Of a stretch of DNA of 64,000 nucleotides, positions 35,169 through 45,733 are shown in pieces. Source of the DNA: Hyphomonas pacifica (lineage in GTDB: Bacteria; Pseudomonadota; Alphaproteobacteria; Caulobacterales; Hyphomonadaceae); assembly GCF_000682675.1 (NCBI RefSeq), contig NZ_AWFA01000089.1, forward strand, positions 1 to 64,000, read 5' to 3'. Position 1 is the first letter of the stretch. Each line of letters begins with the position of its first letter. A program made the translations under genes and the position numbers. Below the pieces are notes generated by a model. The model saw only the letters and a list, made by a program, of their open reading frames with translations. It was not told the origin of the DNA and searched no databases.

Positions 35169-37445
35169 TCAACTTGTATGAACATCATCCACGTCAAAGG
35201 CGGCAATGGTCGCCAGGTTGACAATATCGCCCACAGTCGCACCCAGGGAGGCGATCTGGACAGGTTTCTCCAGACCCAACAGCATCGGACCGATGACCGT
35301 CGCACGGCTCATCGATTCCAGCAGCTTAGTCGAGATCGACGCAGCATGAATGGCTGGCATGACAAGTACGTTGGCCGGCCCCGTCAGACGGGAGAACGGG
35401 TAGAGCAGCTTGTGGCCGGTATTCAGGGCCACATCGGCGTTCATGTCGCCTTCATACTCGAAATCGATATTCTTCATACTATCGAGAATCGCGACCGCCT
35501 CGCGGACCTTCTCGCCACGTTCGCCCATCGGGTTGCCGAAGGTCGAGTAGGACAGGAAGGCCACACGCGGCGTGAAGCCGAGTGCACGCACGCCGCGCGC
35601 GGCTTCGATGGCGATGTTTGCGAGATCTTGGCCTTGGGGTAGCTCAGTCACGCTGGTATCGGCGATGAAGACGGTGCGCCCACGGTTGATGACCATGGAC
35701 ATACCGATAATGGCCTGCCCTGGAATTGGGTCCAGAACCAGGAGCGCGTCATTGAGCGCAACGTCGTAGTTCCGCGTCACGCCGGTGACCATGCCATCGG
35801 CATCGCCATTTTTTAGCATACAGCAGCCGAACACGTTCCGGTCCTGATTGACCAGACGTTGGGCGTCACGCTTCAGATATCCATCGCGCTGAAGGCGGGA
35901 ATAAAGCATATCCGTATAAAGCGGATTATTGTCTGACAGACGCGCATTGATGATTTCGAGCGAGCCGGGCTGGATGCCCATCTGCTCCATGGCGCGCTGC
36001 ACCTGGGCTTCGCGGCCAATCAGGATCGGATGGCCCAGACCCTGATTCTTGAAGCTGAACGCAGCGCGAACAACGGCAGGCTCTTCCCCTTCCGCAAACA
36101 CGATTCGGCGCTGGTTTTCCTTGCAGTGCGCCTGAACGCCCTGAATGAACGCCGCAGACGGATCCGCCCGGCGGGCCAACGAGTGGCGATAAGCTTCCAT
36201 GTCATTGATCGGCTTGCGGGCTACGCCGGTATCCATGGCAGCCTGTGCCACGAAAGGCGGAATAAAGCTGATCAGGCGCGGGTCGAACGGTGTCGGAATG
36301 ATGTATTCACGGCCAAAGCTCGGACGGGCACCATGATAGGCAGCCGCCACCTCGTCCGGCACATCCTCACGCGCGAGTTCAGCAATGGCGTGAGCGGCTG
36401 CAACCTTCATCTCCTCATTGATGCCCCGTGCACGGACATCCAAAGCGCCGCGGAAAATGTACGGGAAACCCAAAACATTATTGACCTGGTTCGGATAGTC
36501 CGAGCGGCCTGTCGCGATGATGGCATCATCCCTAACAGACTTGATGTCTTCCGGAGTAATTTCCGGGTCCGGATTGGCCATAGCGAAAATGATCGGGTCC
36601 TTGGCCATGGACTTCACCATGTCCTTGGTCACCGCACCTTTGGCGGAGAGGCCAAGCAGGCAGTCAGCGCCTTCGCACGCTTCCGCCAGCGTGCGCTTCG
36701 ATGTTTTTATCGCAAAAGCAGACTTGAACTGGTCCATCTTCTCGGTGCGACCTTCATAGACCACGCCGGAGGAGTCGCACATCACAATGTTCTCGGCCTT
36801 GACGCCGAGATGGCGGATAAGGCCTGCAACAGAAAGACCTGCAGCGCCGGCACCGGAGACGGCAACCTTCAAGTCTTCCATATTACGCCCCGTGATGTGG
36901 CAGGCATTGATCAGACCCGCAGCGGCAATGATTGCCGTACCATGCTGGTCATCATGGAAGACCGGGATATCGAGTTCTTCGCGCAGGCGACTCTCGATAA
37001 TGAAGCAGTCAGGTGAGGAAATATCCTCAAGGTTGATGCCGCCCCAAGTGGAGCCGATATTACGCACTGTGGAAATGAACTCTTCGACATCGGTCGTGTC
37101 GACCTCGATATCGAAGCTGTCGATATCCGCAAAACGCTTGAAGAGAACGGATTTACCTTCCATCACCGGCTTGGAAGCCATAGGCCCAAGGTTACCCAGC
37201 CCGAGGATGGCTGTACCGTTGGAAATCACGGCAACAAGGTTGCCCTTCGAGGTGTAATCATAGGCTTTGTCTTCATCTTCGGAGATCGCAAGAACAGGAA
37301 TGGCAACACCTGGACTATATGCCAGCGACAGGTCCCTTTGAGTCCCCATCGGCTTGGTTGGCACCATGGAAATCTTGCCTGGATGAGGCTGGGAGTGAAA
37401 ATCCAGAGCTTCTTCATCTGTGAAGCTGGGCCGTTTGCTAGTCAT
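35169..37445 (-). CDS. maeB: NADP-dependent malic enzyme with phosphotransacetylase-like C-terminal domain
   Basis: The 758-aa protein has an N-terminal malic enzyme ([32 protein letters not shown], the Rossmann [13 protein letters not shown], and [11 protein letters not shown]) and a C-terminal domain of the Pta/Ptb fold (from about residue 430, with [13 protein letters not shown] and [15 protein letters not shown]) that is regulatory rather than catalytic. It decarboxylates malate to pyruvate with NADPH, balancing C4 and C3 pools during acetate-type growth. The start at 37445 matches the family; an upstream ATG would run into the mutS-side region. It is divergent from mutS. Confidence 0.95.
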   Translation of the reverse strand: MTSKRPSFTDEEALDFHSQPHPGKISMVPTKPMGTQRDLSLAYSPGVAIPVLAISEDEDKAYDYTSKGNLVAVISNGTAILGLGNLGPMASKPVMEGKSVLFKRFADIDSFDIEVDTTDVEEFISTVRNIGSTWGGINLEDISSPDCFIIESRLREELDIPVFHDDQHGTAIIAAAGLINACHITGRNMEDLKVAVSGAGAAGLSVAGLIRHLGVKAENIVMCDSSGVVYEGRTEKMDQFKSAFAIKTSKRTLAEACEGADCLLGLSAKGAVTKDMVKSMAKDPIIFAMANPDPEITPEDIKSVRDDAIIATGRSDYPNQVNNVLGFPYIFRGALDVRARGINEEMKVAAAHAIAELAREDVPDEVAAAYHGARPSFGREYIIPTPFDPRLISFIPPFVAQAAMDTGVARKPINDMEAYRHSLARRADPSAAFIQGVQAHCKENQRRIVFAEGEEPAVVRAAFSFKNQGLGHPILIGREAQVQRAMEQMGIQPGSLEIINARLSDNNPLYTDMLYSRLQRDGYLKRDAQRLVNQDRNVFGCCMLKNGDADGMVTGVTRNYDVALNDALLVLDPIPGQAIIGMSMVINRGRTVFIADTSVTELPQGQDLANIAIEAARGVRALGFTPRVAFLSYSTFGNPMGERGEKVREAVAILDSMKNIDFEYEGDMNADVALNTGHKLLYPFSRLTGPANVLVMPAIHAASISTKLLESMSRATVIGPMLLGLEKPVQIASLGATVGDIVNLATIAAFDVDDVHTS

Positions 37446-37614
37446 ATCGCGGGAAATCCGTCTGCAAAATTTTGAATTGGCCGGCAAACTAGGCCGGTGC
37501 GTACAGCCTGCCAACCGCAAAAGGGAACTAATCTTGTCCTATTGCGCAGTTTGTCGCGTCATAGCTGGTTTGAGACTTTGCGAATCTCTTGCGCAATCGC
37601 TAGCGTCCGGCGTT

Positions 37615-40314
37615 ATGGCTGACACCGCATCTCCTCAGAAACCTGCGTCCGCACCGACCCCTTTCATGGCGCAATACCTGTCCATCAAGGCCAGGCATGA
37701 AGACGCCTTGCTGTTTTTCCGGATGGGCGACTTCTATGAATTGTTCTTTCAAGATGCCGTTCAGGCGGCTGACATCCTTGACATAACCCTCACCGCACGG
37801 GGCGAGTATGATGGTAAACCCATTCCCATGGCGGGCGTGCCCTATCATGCTGCGGAAGGATATCTGGCGCGGCTGATCAAGGCGGGATGCCGGGTCGCCG
37901 TATGCGAACAAACCGAGAGTCCTGCCGAAGCGAAGAAGCGCGGCTCAAAAGCCATTGTTAACCGCGACATTGTTCGCATCGTAACCCCCGGCACGCTGAC
38001 AGAAGACGCCCTGCTGCCTGCCCGGCAGGGCCAGGCCCTGTGCGCCATCAGCCTTGGCGCAGGCGGCACCGAAGCGGCCATAGCCGTGTGTGATGTTTCA
38101 ACCGGACGGTTCGATGTCTCGGCGCTGGCCGCAGATGCGCTGGCCGATACGCTCACGGCCTACCCTCTCTCAGAACTGCTCGTTTCGGAGGGAGACCTCG
38201 ACAAGCCCACCGTGGCAAATGCCGTCGCCGCCTCTGCCGCGCCCGTAACATTCCGGCCTGCACGCGCCGCCTCTCACATTTCTGGGCAGACGCTGATGAA
38301 GGAAACCTTTGGCGTGTCTGCTCTGGAAGCGTTTGGAGACTTTACCCGTGCCGAACTCGCCTCAGTCGGCCTCTTGCTGGACTATGTGAAGCTAACACAG
38401 GCCGGCGCGGACATACGCCTGGACCCGCCTATACGCGCACAGGCCAATGGCCACCTCGCGATTGATCCGGCAACCCGAACGAGCCTGGAGATTGACCGCT
38501 CCATGCGGGGCGAACGAGACGGATCCCTGCTCGGCACGATTGACCGAACCGTGACCGCGCCGGGCGCACGCCTGTTGTCTGCACGACTTTCCCGGCCATC
38601 GGTTGACCGCGCAGAGATTGAAGCGCGCCTTGATGCCGCTTCCTGGTTTGCAGATGATCGCGACATGGTTGAAACCGTACGCGCCAGCCTGAAGGCTGCG
38701 CCAGACCTTGAGCGCGCCCGCACGCGCTTGCGCCTCGGGCGCGGCGGTCCAAGGGACCTAGCGGCAATCTCCCGCGCCCTCATCGCGGCGCATGAAGCTT
38801 CCACCCGACTGGGTGAAGACGTCTCGGCCCTGCCAGGCAAGATTGCCAACGCAGCAGAGGCCCTGAACCTTTCCAATAGCCTGAACCTTCGTCAGCTGGC
38901 AGATGATCTGGAAACCGCCATCACAGAGAATCCGCCTACACTGGCGCGCGAAGGCGGGTTCATCAACAAAGGCTGGGACAGCGCACTCGATGAAGCCCGC
39001 AGTCTACGAGACGACAGTCGCCAGATCATCGCTGGCCTGCAGGCTAAATATGCCGAACTGACCGGCATTAACGCCCTAAAAATCAAGTTCAACAATGTAC
39101 TTGGCTATTTCGTGGATGTGCCAGCCCGCCATGGCGACCTGCTGATGAAGGCACCGCTGTCGGAGACATTCATCCACCGCCAGACCCTGGCCAGCAATGT
39201 ACGTTTTTCAACACAGGAGCTGTCGGAGCTGGCCGGTCGCATCTCCCGCGCGGAAGATGAAGCACGCTCTCGCGAGATTGCCATTTTCGACCAGTTCTGT
39301 AAACGGATTGAAGCGCTGAGCAGCACGCTTGCCCATACGGCGAACGCCATCGCCGAACTGGACGTAGCCGCCGCTACGGCTGAGTGGGCCTTTGTAGCAG
39401 ACGCTGTGCGCCCTGCCCTATCAGACAGCATTATGTTCGAGGCTGACGGCCTGCGCCATCCCGTTGTAGAGGCCGCCCTGAAGAAAGAAGGACAAGGCTT
39501 CACAGCGAACAATCTCAGCCTGTCAGCGACTGAGGAGGCCACCACGCGCCTCTTGCTCGTTACCGGCCCGAACATGGCGGGTAAGTCGACCTATTTGCGA
39601 CAGGCGGCGTTGGCCGTCATCATGGCGCAGGCTGGCCTATTTGTACCGGCACGATCCCTGACACTAGGCCTTACTGACCGCGTATTCTCTCGTGTTGGAG
39701 CTTCTGATGATCTGGCCCGCGGCCGATCGACCTTTATGGTGGAAATGGTGGAAACCGCTGCTATTCTCAATCAGGCTACCGAGCGTAGCTTTGTCATCAT
39801 GGATGAAGTGGGGCGCGGCACCTCCACCTGGGATGGCCTTGCCATTGCGTGGGCCGCGGTGGAGCATCTGCACTCGGTGAACAGGGCACGGTCCCTCTTT
39901 GCCACGCACTATCATGAACTGACCAAGCTGGTGGATGACTTGCCAGGCGCAGCAAACGCGTCGCTACGGGCAAAGGAATGGAAAGACGACCTGGTCTTCC
40001 TCCATGAGGTACAATGCGGGCCGGCGGACAAATCCTATGGCGTGCAGGTCGCCCGACTGGCTGGCCTACCCAAAAAAGCCGTTAAACGGGCCGCACAAAT
40101 CCTCAAGCAGCTCGAGGCCGAACCCAGCGCCCCGGAAAGCCTCCCCCTATTTGCCGCCGCTGGATTTGCTCCGGCACCGAATGAAGATGAACCCGAACAT
40201 CAGGCAGAACCTTCCGAGGCGGACAAATTACTGCAACAGGTTGATCCAGACGCCCTGACGCCGCGCGAGGCCCTGGACATGCTCTATCGCCTGAAGGCTC
40301 TGTCTCAAAACTAA
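37615..40314 (+). CDS. mutS: DNA mismatch repair protein MutS
   Basis: The 899-aa protein binds mismatches and recruits MutL. Domain I has the mismatch-wedge motif [17 protein letters not shown] with the Phe-x-Glu at its core; the ATPase has Walker [14 protein letters not shown] (near residue 652), Walker [17 protein letters not shown] and the [12 protein letters not shown] helix. The C-terminus has an acidic tail. The start at 37615 is chosen because it leaves 20 residues before the conserved N-terminus; the frame remains open upstream for 65 codons, but that part matches nothing and overlaps the maeB start. Confidence 0.97.
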   Translation: MADTASPQKPASAPTPFMAQYLSIKARHEDALLFFRMGDFYELFFQDAVQAADILDITLTARGEYDGKPIPMAGVPYHAAEGYLARLIKAGCRVAVCEQTESPAEAKKRGSKAIVNRDIVRIVTPGTLTEDALLPARQGQALCAISLGAGGTEAAIAVCDVSTGRFDVSALAADALADTLTAYPLSELLVSEGDLDKPTVANAVAASAAPVTFRPARAASHISGQTLMKETFGVSALEAFGDFTRAELASVGLLLDYVKLTQAGADIRLDPPIRAQANGHLAIDPATRTSLEIDRSMRGERDGSLLGTIDRTVTAPGARLLSARLSRPSVDRAEIEARLDAASWFADDRDMVETVRASLKAAPDLERARTRLRLGRGGPRDLAAISRALIAAHEASTRLGEDVSALPGKIANAAEALNLSNSLNLRQLADDLETAITENPPTLAREGGFINKGWDSALDEARSLRDDSRQIIAGLQAKYAELTGINALKIKFNNVLGYFVDVPARHGDLLMKAPLSETFIHRQTLASNVRFSTQELSELAGRISRAEDEARSREIAIFDQFCKRIEALSSTLAHTANAIAELDVAAATAEWAFVADAVRPALSDSIMFEADGLRHPVVEAALKKEGQGFTANNLSLSATEEATTRLLLVTGPNMAGKSTYLRQAALAVIMAQAGLFVPARSLTLGLTDRVFSRVGASDDLARGRSTFMVEMVETAAILNQATERSFVIMDEVGRGTSTWDGLAIAWAAVEHLHSVNRARSLFATHYHELTKLVDDLPGAANASLRAKEWKDDLVFLHEVQCGPADKSYGVQVARLAGLPKKAVKRAAQILKQLEAEPSAPESLPLFAAAGFAPAPNEDEPEHQAEPSEADKLLQQVDPDALTPREALDMLYRLKALSQN

Positions 40315-40371
40315 CATATGAGCGTGATCATTTTGCTCATCGCCTGAAACACACAAGCATCCCGTCGGCAA

Positions 40372-41667
40372 TCAGCCTGCAACTTTCACAGGGTTCTTGT
40401 TGCAAACCAGTTGCTTCACGAACTCGACATGGCTGCGCAGGCGATAAAGATCATCCGTATAGGACAGCGGAACCTCCACTTGTCCAATCTCTGCCTGCAA
40501 GCGCTCAAGATCCTCCAGCACCTTGCCGCGCGCCTGATCTCCCTCTGTAGACCGGCCTCGCCGTTCCAGATCTCGTATATCTGCATACCAGACATAAATC
40601 TTGCGACGCACACGCCAGCGGTAAATCGGCGGTGCCGCGCGAACGAGGGGGAACAGCAGGGTCAGAAGTGGAATTGCCAGTACCCAAGCCCGCTCAAGAA
40701 AATTGGCGACATCGAAAGAAAAATACCGGCGCAGGAAAGAAGGCCCATCCTGATAATACCGCCGGGCCTGCTCTGACACGGGCAGGTCAGTAATATCAGG
40801 ATCAGGATAAACCCCGGCCTCTGCCAGAAGCGTCCCCTCAGAATGAATTTGCGAGGCCGCATCAATCAGAATGGCTTCAATCGCCGGATGCAATTCCTTG
40901 TTCACGATCAGCTGCGCAACCGGTGCAACAAGCGGAACATCTGTAGACGGGATATCCTCTCCCAGATCCACGACACCTCGCAGCAAGCTAACCGCAGACA
41001 GGGCCTGAATGCGACGGGACAATGCAGGTGCGCGTTCAAAGGGCAGCACGCGCACATGCGGGGTATTGAGTAGCCTGTCGATATAGGGCGCCTGAATGGA
41101 GGCAGTGAAAAGGGCCGCATCAATCTCCCCGGCAATAAGAGCATCTGCGGCCTCCATCCCCGCCAGGTCCAGGCGCGTTGTCTCCAGCCAGTCACCGCCA
41201 TATTCTGCCTGTAGCTGAGTCGCCAGAATACGGCTGCCGGAACCTGATCCGCCGATTGAAACACGGCTGTTGCGCAGATCAGCGAAATCGTCTGCCATCA
41301 CATCCTGGCGCACAAACACCCAGAAGGGTTCAGGGAAAAGGCCACCCAGAGAACGAAGATCATTAGCATCTGAAGCCTTTGCAAGACCGCCCTGAACCAA
41401 GCCGACATCCACATCATCGTCTTCAAGCATACGAAGGTTGTCGATAGAGCCGGCCGTCTCAATCAGGATGACGTCCACCCCCTGCTCTCCCAGAAGCCGT
41501 TTATAGCGTTCCGCAAACGCATGATACGCCCCGCCGTTGGGCCCCGCCGCGAAACGGACTTGCTTGGGCGGTGCCGGATCCATCAGGATCAGCGCAAGCA
41601 ATACGCCCCCGAGCGCGATCATGACCAGCGGCCAGTAGACTTTCAGGAAATCCCGCAAGCTCGACAT
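40372..41667 (-). CDS. TAXI-family solute-binding protein with two membrane anchors
   Basis: The 431-aa protein has an N-terminal membrane helix (residues ~11-31), a periplasmic TAXI-type binding domain (VRFAAGPNGGAYHAFAERYK, VDVGLVQGGLAKA, RVSIGGSGSGSRILATQL), then a second membrane helix near residue 338 (AWVLAIPLLTLLFPLV) and a ~75-residue charged cytoplasmic tail. TAXI proteins normally feed TRAP transporters, but no permease gene is adjacent. The cytoplasmic tail suggests signalling or a sensory role instead. GGAGG precedes the start at 41667 by eight bases. Confidence 0.82.
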   Translation of the reverse strand: MSSLRDFLKVYWPLVMIALGGVLLALILMDPAPPKQVRFAAGPNGGAYHAFAERYKRLLGEQGVDVILIETAGSIDNLRMLEDDDVDVGLVQGGLAKASDANDLRSLGGLFPEPFWVFVRQDVMADDFADLRNSRVSIGGSGSGSRILATQLQAEYGGDWLETTRLDLAGMEAADALIAGEIDAALFTASIQAPYIDRLLNTPHVRVLPFERAPALSRRIQALSAVSLLRGVVDLGEDIPSTDVPLVAPVAQLIVNKELHPAIEAILIDAASQIHSEGTLLAEAGVYPDPDITDLPVSEQARRYYQDGPSFLRRYFSFDVANFLERAWVLAIPLLTLLFPLVRAAPPIYRWRVRRKIYVWYADIRDLERRGRSTEGDQARGKVLEDLERLQAEIGQVEVPLSYTDDLYRLRSHVEFVKQLVCNKNPVKVAG

Positions 41668-41862
41668 AGATATCGCCTCCACCTTGCGCAATATACTCGA
41701 CATCCTTGCTGTAGGCTGGCTTCAGCTCAGGATCAATCAAGTGTCGGCCGGGCCGTAAAATGATTTTGTGCGACCCAGCATGGAACCTATTTAGCTAAGG
41801 AAGGTTCATTTGTGATCGCAGGCACTCATCATAGAGCGCCTCAGCACAGCAAGGAGACCATT

Positions 41863-41976
41863 ATGAACCACCCAGTCACACTTAGCAGATTCCTGTCTGT
41901 CATAGTGATCGGTGTTCTGGCCGCAGCCGTGTTTGCCATGATCTTGGCCCCACAACCATCCATCTATGCGGGCTAA
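41863..41976 (+). CDS. Small single-pass membrane protein (37 aa)
   Basis: AAGGAG seven bases upstream marks an ATG at 41863 that opens a 37-codon frame. The product has a short polar start (MNHPVTLSR), one hydrophobic helix of about 23 residues and a polar end APQPSIYAG. It resembles small accessory subunits or regulatory membrane peptides. A 6-bp inverted repeat (GAACCT at 41783-41788 and AGGTTC at 41802-41807) lies in its leader region. It converges on rlmH. Confidence 0.65.
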   Translation: MNHPVTLSRFLSVIVIGVLAAAVFAMILAPQPSIYAG

Positions 41977-41982
41977 ATGCCC

Positions 41983-42447
41983 CTACGCCTTGTGATAAGG
42001 CGTGCCAGCAAGGATGGAAACAGCCCTGTAGACCTGTTCTGCCAGCATGGCGCGCACCAAACGGTGCGGCCAAGTCTGCGGACCGAAGGCCATCGTATCT
42101 GGTACCTGCGAGCGCACGGCCTCACCATAGCCCTCAGCTCCACCAATGAGGAGAACGAGATCCGGAATGCCTTGGTCACGCCATCCGCCGAGCCGGTTTG
42201 CAAAATCCGTTGATTTCAGGGAGCGACCGAATTCATCGAGCCGGATACATTTCGCACCTGAGGGAATTTTCGCCAGAATGCGCTCGGCTTCGGCATCAAG
42301 GCCGCCACCGCTGGCCACTTCAATCTCTTCGATACCGCGAAAACCTAGTGAACGTGCAATCGGCGTTGCGCGCTTGATATATTCATCCGCCAGTTCGCGT
42401 TCCGGGCCAGACTTCAGCCTGCCCACAACAAGGAAGATCAGGCGCAT
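41983..42447 (-). CDS. rlmH: 23S rRNA pseudouridine(1915)-N3 methyltransferase
   Basis: The 154-aa SPOUT enzyme has LIFLVVGRLKSGPERELADEY at the start, the SAM-binding knot with LVLLIGGAEGYGEAV, and the C-terminal WPHRLVRAMLAEQVYRA and AGTPYHKA. It methylates pseudouridine 1915 in helix 69 of 23S rRNA on assembled ribosomes. It lies directly downstream of rsfS (six bases), a conserved pair in bacteria and consistent with co-expression of ribosome maturation factors. Confidence 0.96.
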   Translation of the reverse strand: MRLIFLVVGRLKSGPERELADEYIKRATPIARSLGFRGIEEIEVASGGGLDAEAERILAKIPSGAKCIRLDEFGRSLKSTDFANRLGGWRDQGIPDLVLLIGGAEGYGEAVRSQVPDTMAFGPQTWPHRLVRAMLAEQVYRAVSILAGTPYHKA

Positions 42448-42453
42448 GGCCTG

Positions 42454-42930
42454 TTAATTGACAGATCGGGTAGAGGAAGGGGTCTGGGAAGCCCAGATTT
42501 TTTCCAGATTGTAGAACTCACGAACTTCAGGACGGAACAGGTGGATGATCACATCCCCTGTGTCGATGAGCACCCAGTCTGCATTCGGCATACCTTCCAC
42601 GCTGGCCGGTCTGCCGGTCAGCTTTTTCACGTCCTGTGAAATATGATCTGCAAGAGCCGCAACATGACGGCCTGAACGACCGGAAGCGATGATCATGAAA
42701 TCGGCAAGGGAAGACTTGCCTTCCAGGTCGATGAACAGAATGTCCTCGGCCTTGTCATCCTCAAGTGCCTGGGCGAGTGATTCAGCCACGGCACGGATTT
42801 CTTCGAGAGTGGCCGGCTTGGCGGACTGGAGCCGCGGGGCGCTGGAAGTCAGGGTTTCAATTCCTTCTATGGTTTGCCCGGACAAGATAATGGAATCTGA
42901 AGGCCCAAACAACCAGCCAATTGCGGGCAA
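42454..42930 (-). CDS. rsfS: Ribosomal silencing factor RsfS
   Basis: The conserved core begins near residue 42 (EEIRAVAESLAQALEDDKAE) and includes DLEGKSSLADFMIIASGRSG, HVAALADHI and NADWVLIDTGDVIIHLF, the RsfS/Iojap signature. It binds L14 on the large subunit and blocks subunit joining in stationary phase. At 158 aa from the first ATG it is longer than usual, so translation may begin at an internal non-ATG codon (a TTG at about residue 17). It is followed by rlmH. Confidence 0.93.
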   Translation of the reverse strand: MPAIGWLFGPSDSIILSGQTIEGIETLTSSAPRLQSAKPATLEEIRAVAESLAQALEDDKAEDILFIDLEGKSSLADFMIIASGRSGRHVAALADHISQDVKKLTGRPASVEGMPNADWVLIDTGDVIIHLFRPEVREFYNLEKIWASQTPSSTRSVN

Positions 42931-43052
42931 ACCCGCAGCTTACGCATGTTTAAAAGCCTGATGGGCCTGCAAAGAACGGCCTGCTTGCCAGAATTTTGCC
43001 GTATCCTGCTGGCAGACAGGCAAGCCAGATCCTGCTGATGGAGTATAGTTTC

Positions 43053-43736
43053 ATGCAAAAACGTCTCGCGATCGCCGTTCTTTTTCTGTCCTTACCCCTG
43101 ACCGGATGCGCTGTTGCAGCCATTGGAACAGCCGGCGCCGTCGGACTGACCGCCGCTCAGGAAAAGACTATGGGCGAAGCTGTTGACGACGCCACGGCCT
43201 CCAATGAGATCAAAAGCAAGCTGCTGTCTGAAAGCGCCAACAGCTTTGGCGAGGTGGATGTTGAAGTCACCGGCGGCCTGGTGCTGCTCTCCGGCCGGGT
43301 AAATACACCTGAAGAACGTGTAAAGGCTGAAGGCATCGCATGGACCTCTACCCGTACCAAGGATGTCGCCAATGAGATCCGTATTGAGCCACCAGGCGGT
43401 TTTCTGGCTAATGTTTCCGATGAAATCATCACAGGCCGCGTCCGGGCCCGCTTGATCGGCTCCAGCACGGTCAAAAGCCTGAACTTCAATGTCGAGACCT
43501 ATGATGGCGTCGTCTATCTGATGGGAATTGCGCGGTCTGCCGAAGAGCTGAAACGTGCCGCAGAAGAGGCCAGCGTCGTCGGCGGCGTAAAGCAAGTTGT
43601 CTCCTATGTGCGTATTCGCGGAGACACTGTCGGGCGTGCTGCGCCTACAACACAGAGGTCACCCTCTACCCAAACCACACCTGATGCCTCATATGACACT
43701 GGGGCCGATGCTGAACTCATCGGCGCAAGCTATTAA
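43053..43736 (+). CDS. Dual-BON-domain lipoprotein (OsmY/DolP-like)
   Basis: The 227-aa protein has a lipoprotein signal (LPLTGC, lipid at Cys18) and two BON domains: about residues 50-118 (NEIKSKLLSESANSFGEVDV, GLVLLSGRVNTPEERVKAEG) and 125-195 (VRARLIGSSTVKSLNFNVET, GVVYLMGIARSAEELKRAAE). The tail is Thr/Ser/Pro-rich. Such proteins bind anionic phospholipid and guard outer-membrane integrity (DolP). GGAG upstream supports the start at 43053. It precedes gshB on the same strand by 48 bases. Confidence 0.9.
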   Translation: MQKRLAIAVLFLSLPLTGCAVAAIGTAGAVGLTAAQEKTMGEAVDDATASNEIKSKLLSESANSFGEVDVEVTGGLVLLSGRVNTPEERVKAEGIAWTSTRTKDVANEIRIEPPGGFLANVSDEIITGRVRARLIGSSTVKSLNFNVETYDGVVYLMGIARSAEELKRAAEEASVVGGVKQVVSYVRIRGDTVGRAAPTTQRSPSTQTTPDASYDTGADAELIGASY

Positions 43737-43784
43737 GGGGATCGGGGCCAGTAGCTCTGCGATCCCAAAACAGGAGCGCACGGC

Positions 43785-44735
43785 ATGAGTCTTCGCGTCG
43801 CGATCCAGATGGATCCGCTGGAATCTGTAAACATTGAAGGCGATACCAGTTTCGCCTTGGCTGAAACGGCTCAGGCACGGGGCATGGAATTGTTCGTCTA
43901 TGGCCCGCAGGACATGAGCTATGAGGAAGGCCGCGTTACCGCCCGCGTCCGCCCGGCAAAGGTCCAGCGCGTCAAGGGAACGCCCGGCATCTTCGAAGAG
44001 GCCATCACACTGGATCTGGCAAAGGATGTCGATGTCATCCTGATGCGCCAGGATCCGCCCTTCGACATGGGCTATATCACCGCCTGTCACCTGCTGGAGG
44101 AGATCTCCGGCGAGACGTTGGTGCTGAACGACCCTGCCGGTGTGCGCTCCAGCCCGGAAAAAATCTTTCCGCTGATGTTCCCGGAATTGATGCCGCCAAC
44201 TCTGGTCTCCCGCGACATGACGGCCATCGAAGCTTTCCGAGCAAAGCACAAAGACATTATCATCAAGCCGCTTTACGGACATGGCGGCGCAGGTGTCTTC
44301 CGTCTGAAGGAAGATGATCCCAATTTTGACTCGCTGACAGAAATCTTCCTCACCCGCTCCCGCGAGCCTGTGATGGTACAGGCCTTCCTGCCCGCCGTAA
44401 GCGAAGGCGACAAGCGAATCATCCTGATAGACGGCGTGGCAGCAGGCGCGCTGAATCGTCGCCCAAAAGATGGACAGATCCGCTCCAACATGGTGGTCGG
44501 CGGAACTGCCGAAGCCACAGAACTCAGCGACGCTGACAAGAAGATCTGCGAAACTATTGGCCCGGAACTGCGCCGGCGCGGCCTGATGCTGACGGGGATC
44601 GACGTGATTGGAGGGCGCCTGACGGAGATTAATGTCACCTCCCCCACAGGTGTTCAAGCCATCAAGAAATTAAGCGGCATTGATATCACGGAAATTTTCT
44701 GGGACGGTGTGCAAGAGAAACTTGCGGGCCGCTAA
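43785..44735 (+). CDS. gshB: Glutathione synthetase
   Basis: The 316-aa ATP-grasp enzyme joins gamma-glutamylcysteine and glycine. Seen are VAIQMDPLESVNIEGDTSFA, LMRQDPPFDMGYITACHLLE, IIKPLYGHGGAGVFRL (ATP loop) and the closing LTEINVTSPTGVQAI. AGGAG is ten bases before the start. The glutathione made would serve the GST at 8850-9530 and general redox defence. It is followed after 27 bases by a small lipoprotein gene on the same strand. Confidence 0.96.
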   Translation: MSLRVAIQMDPLESVNIEGDTSFALAETAQARGMELFVYGPQDMSYEEGRVTARVRPAKVQRVKGTPGIFEEAITLDLAKDVDVILMRQDPPFDMGYITACHLLEEISGETLVLNDPAGVRSSPEKIFPLMFPELMPPTLVSRDMTAIEAFRAKHKDIIIKPLYGHGGAGVFRLKEDDPNFDSLTEIFLTRSREPVMVQAFLPAVSEGDKRIILIDGVAAGALNRRPKDGQIRSNMVVGGTAEATELSDADKKICETIGPELRRRGLMLTGIDVIGGRLTEINVTSPTGVQAIKKLSGIDITEIFWDGVQEKLAGR

Positions 44736-44762
44736 AGGTCGCTGCAAGATCAGGGGATGAAC

Positions 44763-45131
44763 ATGAAACTGACGACTGCGCTGGCCTTGATGTCCCTGAC
44801 TGTTGCAGGGGTTGCCTGTTCAGAGCCGAAGCCTCAAGACACTGCCTCCGCCCAGGCGACTGCCCAGACAGACGCCGTGCAGGATGAGTATACCGGAACG
44901 CTCAACTTGAACCTGCCGAGTACGTCAGCCTCGAATCAGGCAGGCACAGGCAGCCTCAATCTGCGGATTGGCCAGAATGATGACAGCGGCAACCTTATGG
45001 TTGGCCGGTCCGGCTTTGGTGGCGGAAACTTTCAGGACGCTCCGCAATTGGAGCTGAGCCTGAATGACTCAGCGTCGGCGTCAGAACCGCAAGACCAAGA
45101 TGATATCATCCGTCTGGATCCCAAAAAGTAA
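44763..45131 (+). CDS. Small predicted lipoprotein, unknown function
   Basis: The 122-aa protein has a lipoprotein-like signal (LTVAGVAC, lipid at Cys19) followed by a Gln/Ala/Thr-rich, low-complexity stretch. Two related short motifs (GTLNLNLP and GSLNLRIG) occur about 25 residues apart, then an acidic Ser-rich tail ending DDIIRLDPKK. I do not recognise a family. The start at 44763 is chosen over 44757 since AGGGG would otherwise touch the start codon. It probably shares a transcript with gshB. Confidence 0.6.
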   Translation: MKLTTALALMSLTVAGVACSEPKPQDTASAQATAQTDAVQDEYTGTLNLNLPSTSASNQAGTGSLNLRIGQNDDSGNLMVGRSGFGGGNFQDAPQLELSLNDSASASEPQDQDDIIRLDPKK

Positions 45132-45213
45132 TAAGCTTCTTCTTTAATAGGGCGCAGATTGCCCCCAGTGGCCTTATGCTGGTCGTAAGCTTGTGCATAA
45201 ATACTACCATTGG

Positions 45214-45243
45214 TTGCGATTGATCCAGTTTTTAGCCTATAAG
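45214..45243 (+). promoter_or_regulatory. Sigma-70-type promoter candidate for the XRE regulator gene
   Basis: TTGCGA (45214-45219), an 18-base spacer, then TATAAG (45238-45243) matches a housekeeping promoter in four and five of six positions. It would give a leader of about 60 bases before the XRE regulator start at 45311. Confidence 0.5.
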
Positions 45244-45310
45244 GCACGCAGGGGTAGAGGGCTGGGCTCGATTGCACAGCCTGCCCATGGTCTCAGCCTA
45301 TGGACATGCC

Positions 45311-45733
45311 ATGGCAACAAGAAACGAGTCTTCGGGCATCAAGGCCCGCAAACCCAGCAATGCGGATCTTTATGCCGGTCGCCAGGTGCGCACAGCCCGC
45401 AAGCAGAGAGGACTGACCCAAGAGGGCCTTGCCAGCCAGCTGGGCATCACCTTTCAACAGATTCAAAAATATGAAGCAGGGCATAGCCGCCTGACAGCCG
45501 GACGCCTGCGCGAGATTGCCATCGTGCTGCGCAAATCCATTGATTTCTTCTATGAGCCTATCAATTTGAAGGCCGAAGAAAGCGCCGAGGCCGAACTGCG
45601 CGCCAGGGTCAAAGACCTACAGCACAAGGCCCGCAAGCTGATCTCAAACATGGCTGACCCTGACGACCTTGAGGCAGCCGTTCATCTGCTGAACGCCATG
45701 AAGCCTGGCCCGGACAGAGATGCGCAGGTCTAG
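45311..45733 (+). CDS. XRE-family helix-turn-helix regulator
   Basis: The 140-aa protein has a Cro/C1 helix-turn-helix at residues ~20-75 (VRTARKQRGLTQEGLASQLG, TFQQIQKYEAGHSRLTAGRL and the cap IVLRKSIDFFYE). The C-terminal helices are charged. It resembles the small regulators widespread in alphaproteobacteria (for example the 130-140-residue cell-cycle or stress regulators related to CtrA-region XRE proteins); the target is unknown. The start at 45311 puts the motif near the N-terminus. Its 3' end overlaps that of the convergent mutM by four bases. Confidence 0.88.
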   Translation: MATRNESSGIKARKPSNADLYAGRQVRTARKQRGLTQEGLASQLGITFQQIQKYEAGHSRLTAGRLREIAIVLRKSIDFFYEPINLKAEESAEAELRARVKDLQHKARKLISNMADPDDLEAAVHLLNAMKPGPDRDAQV

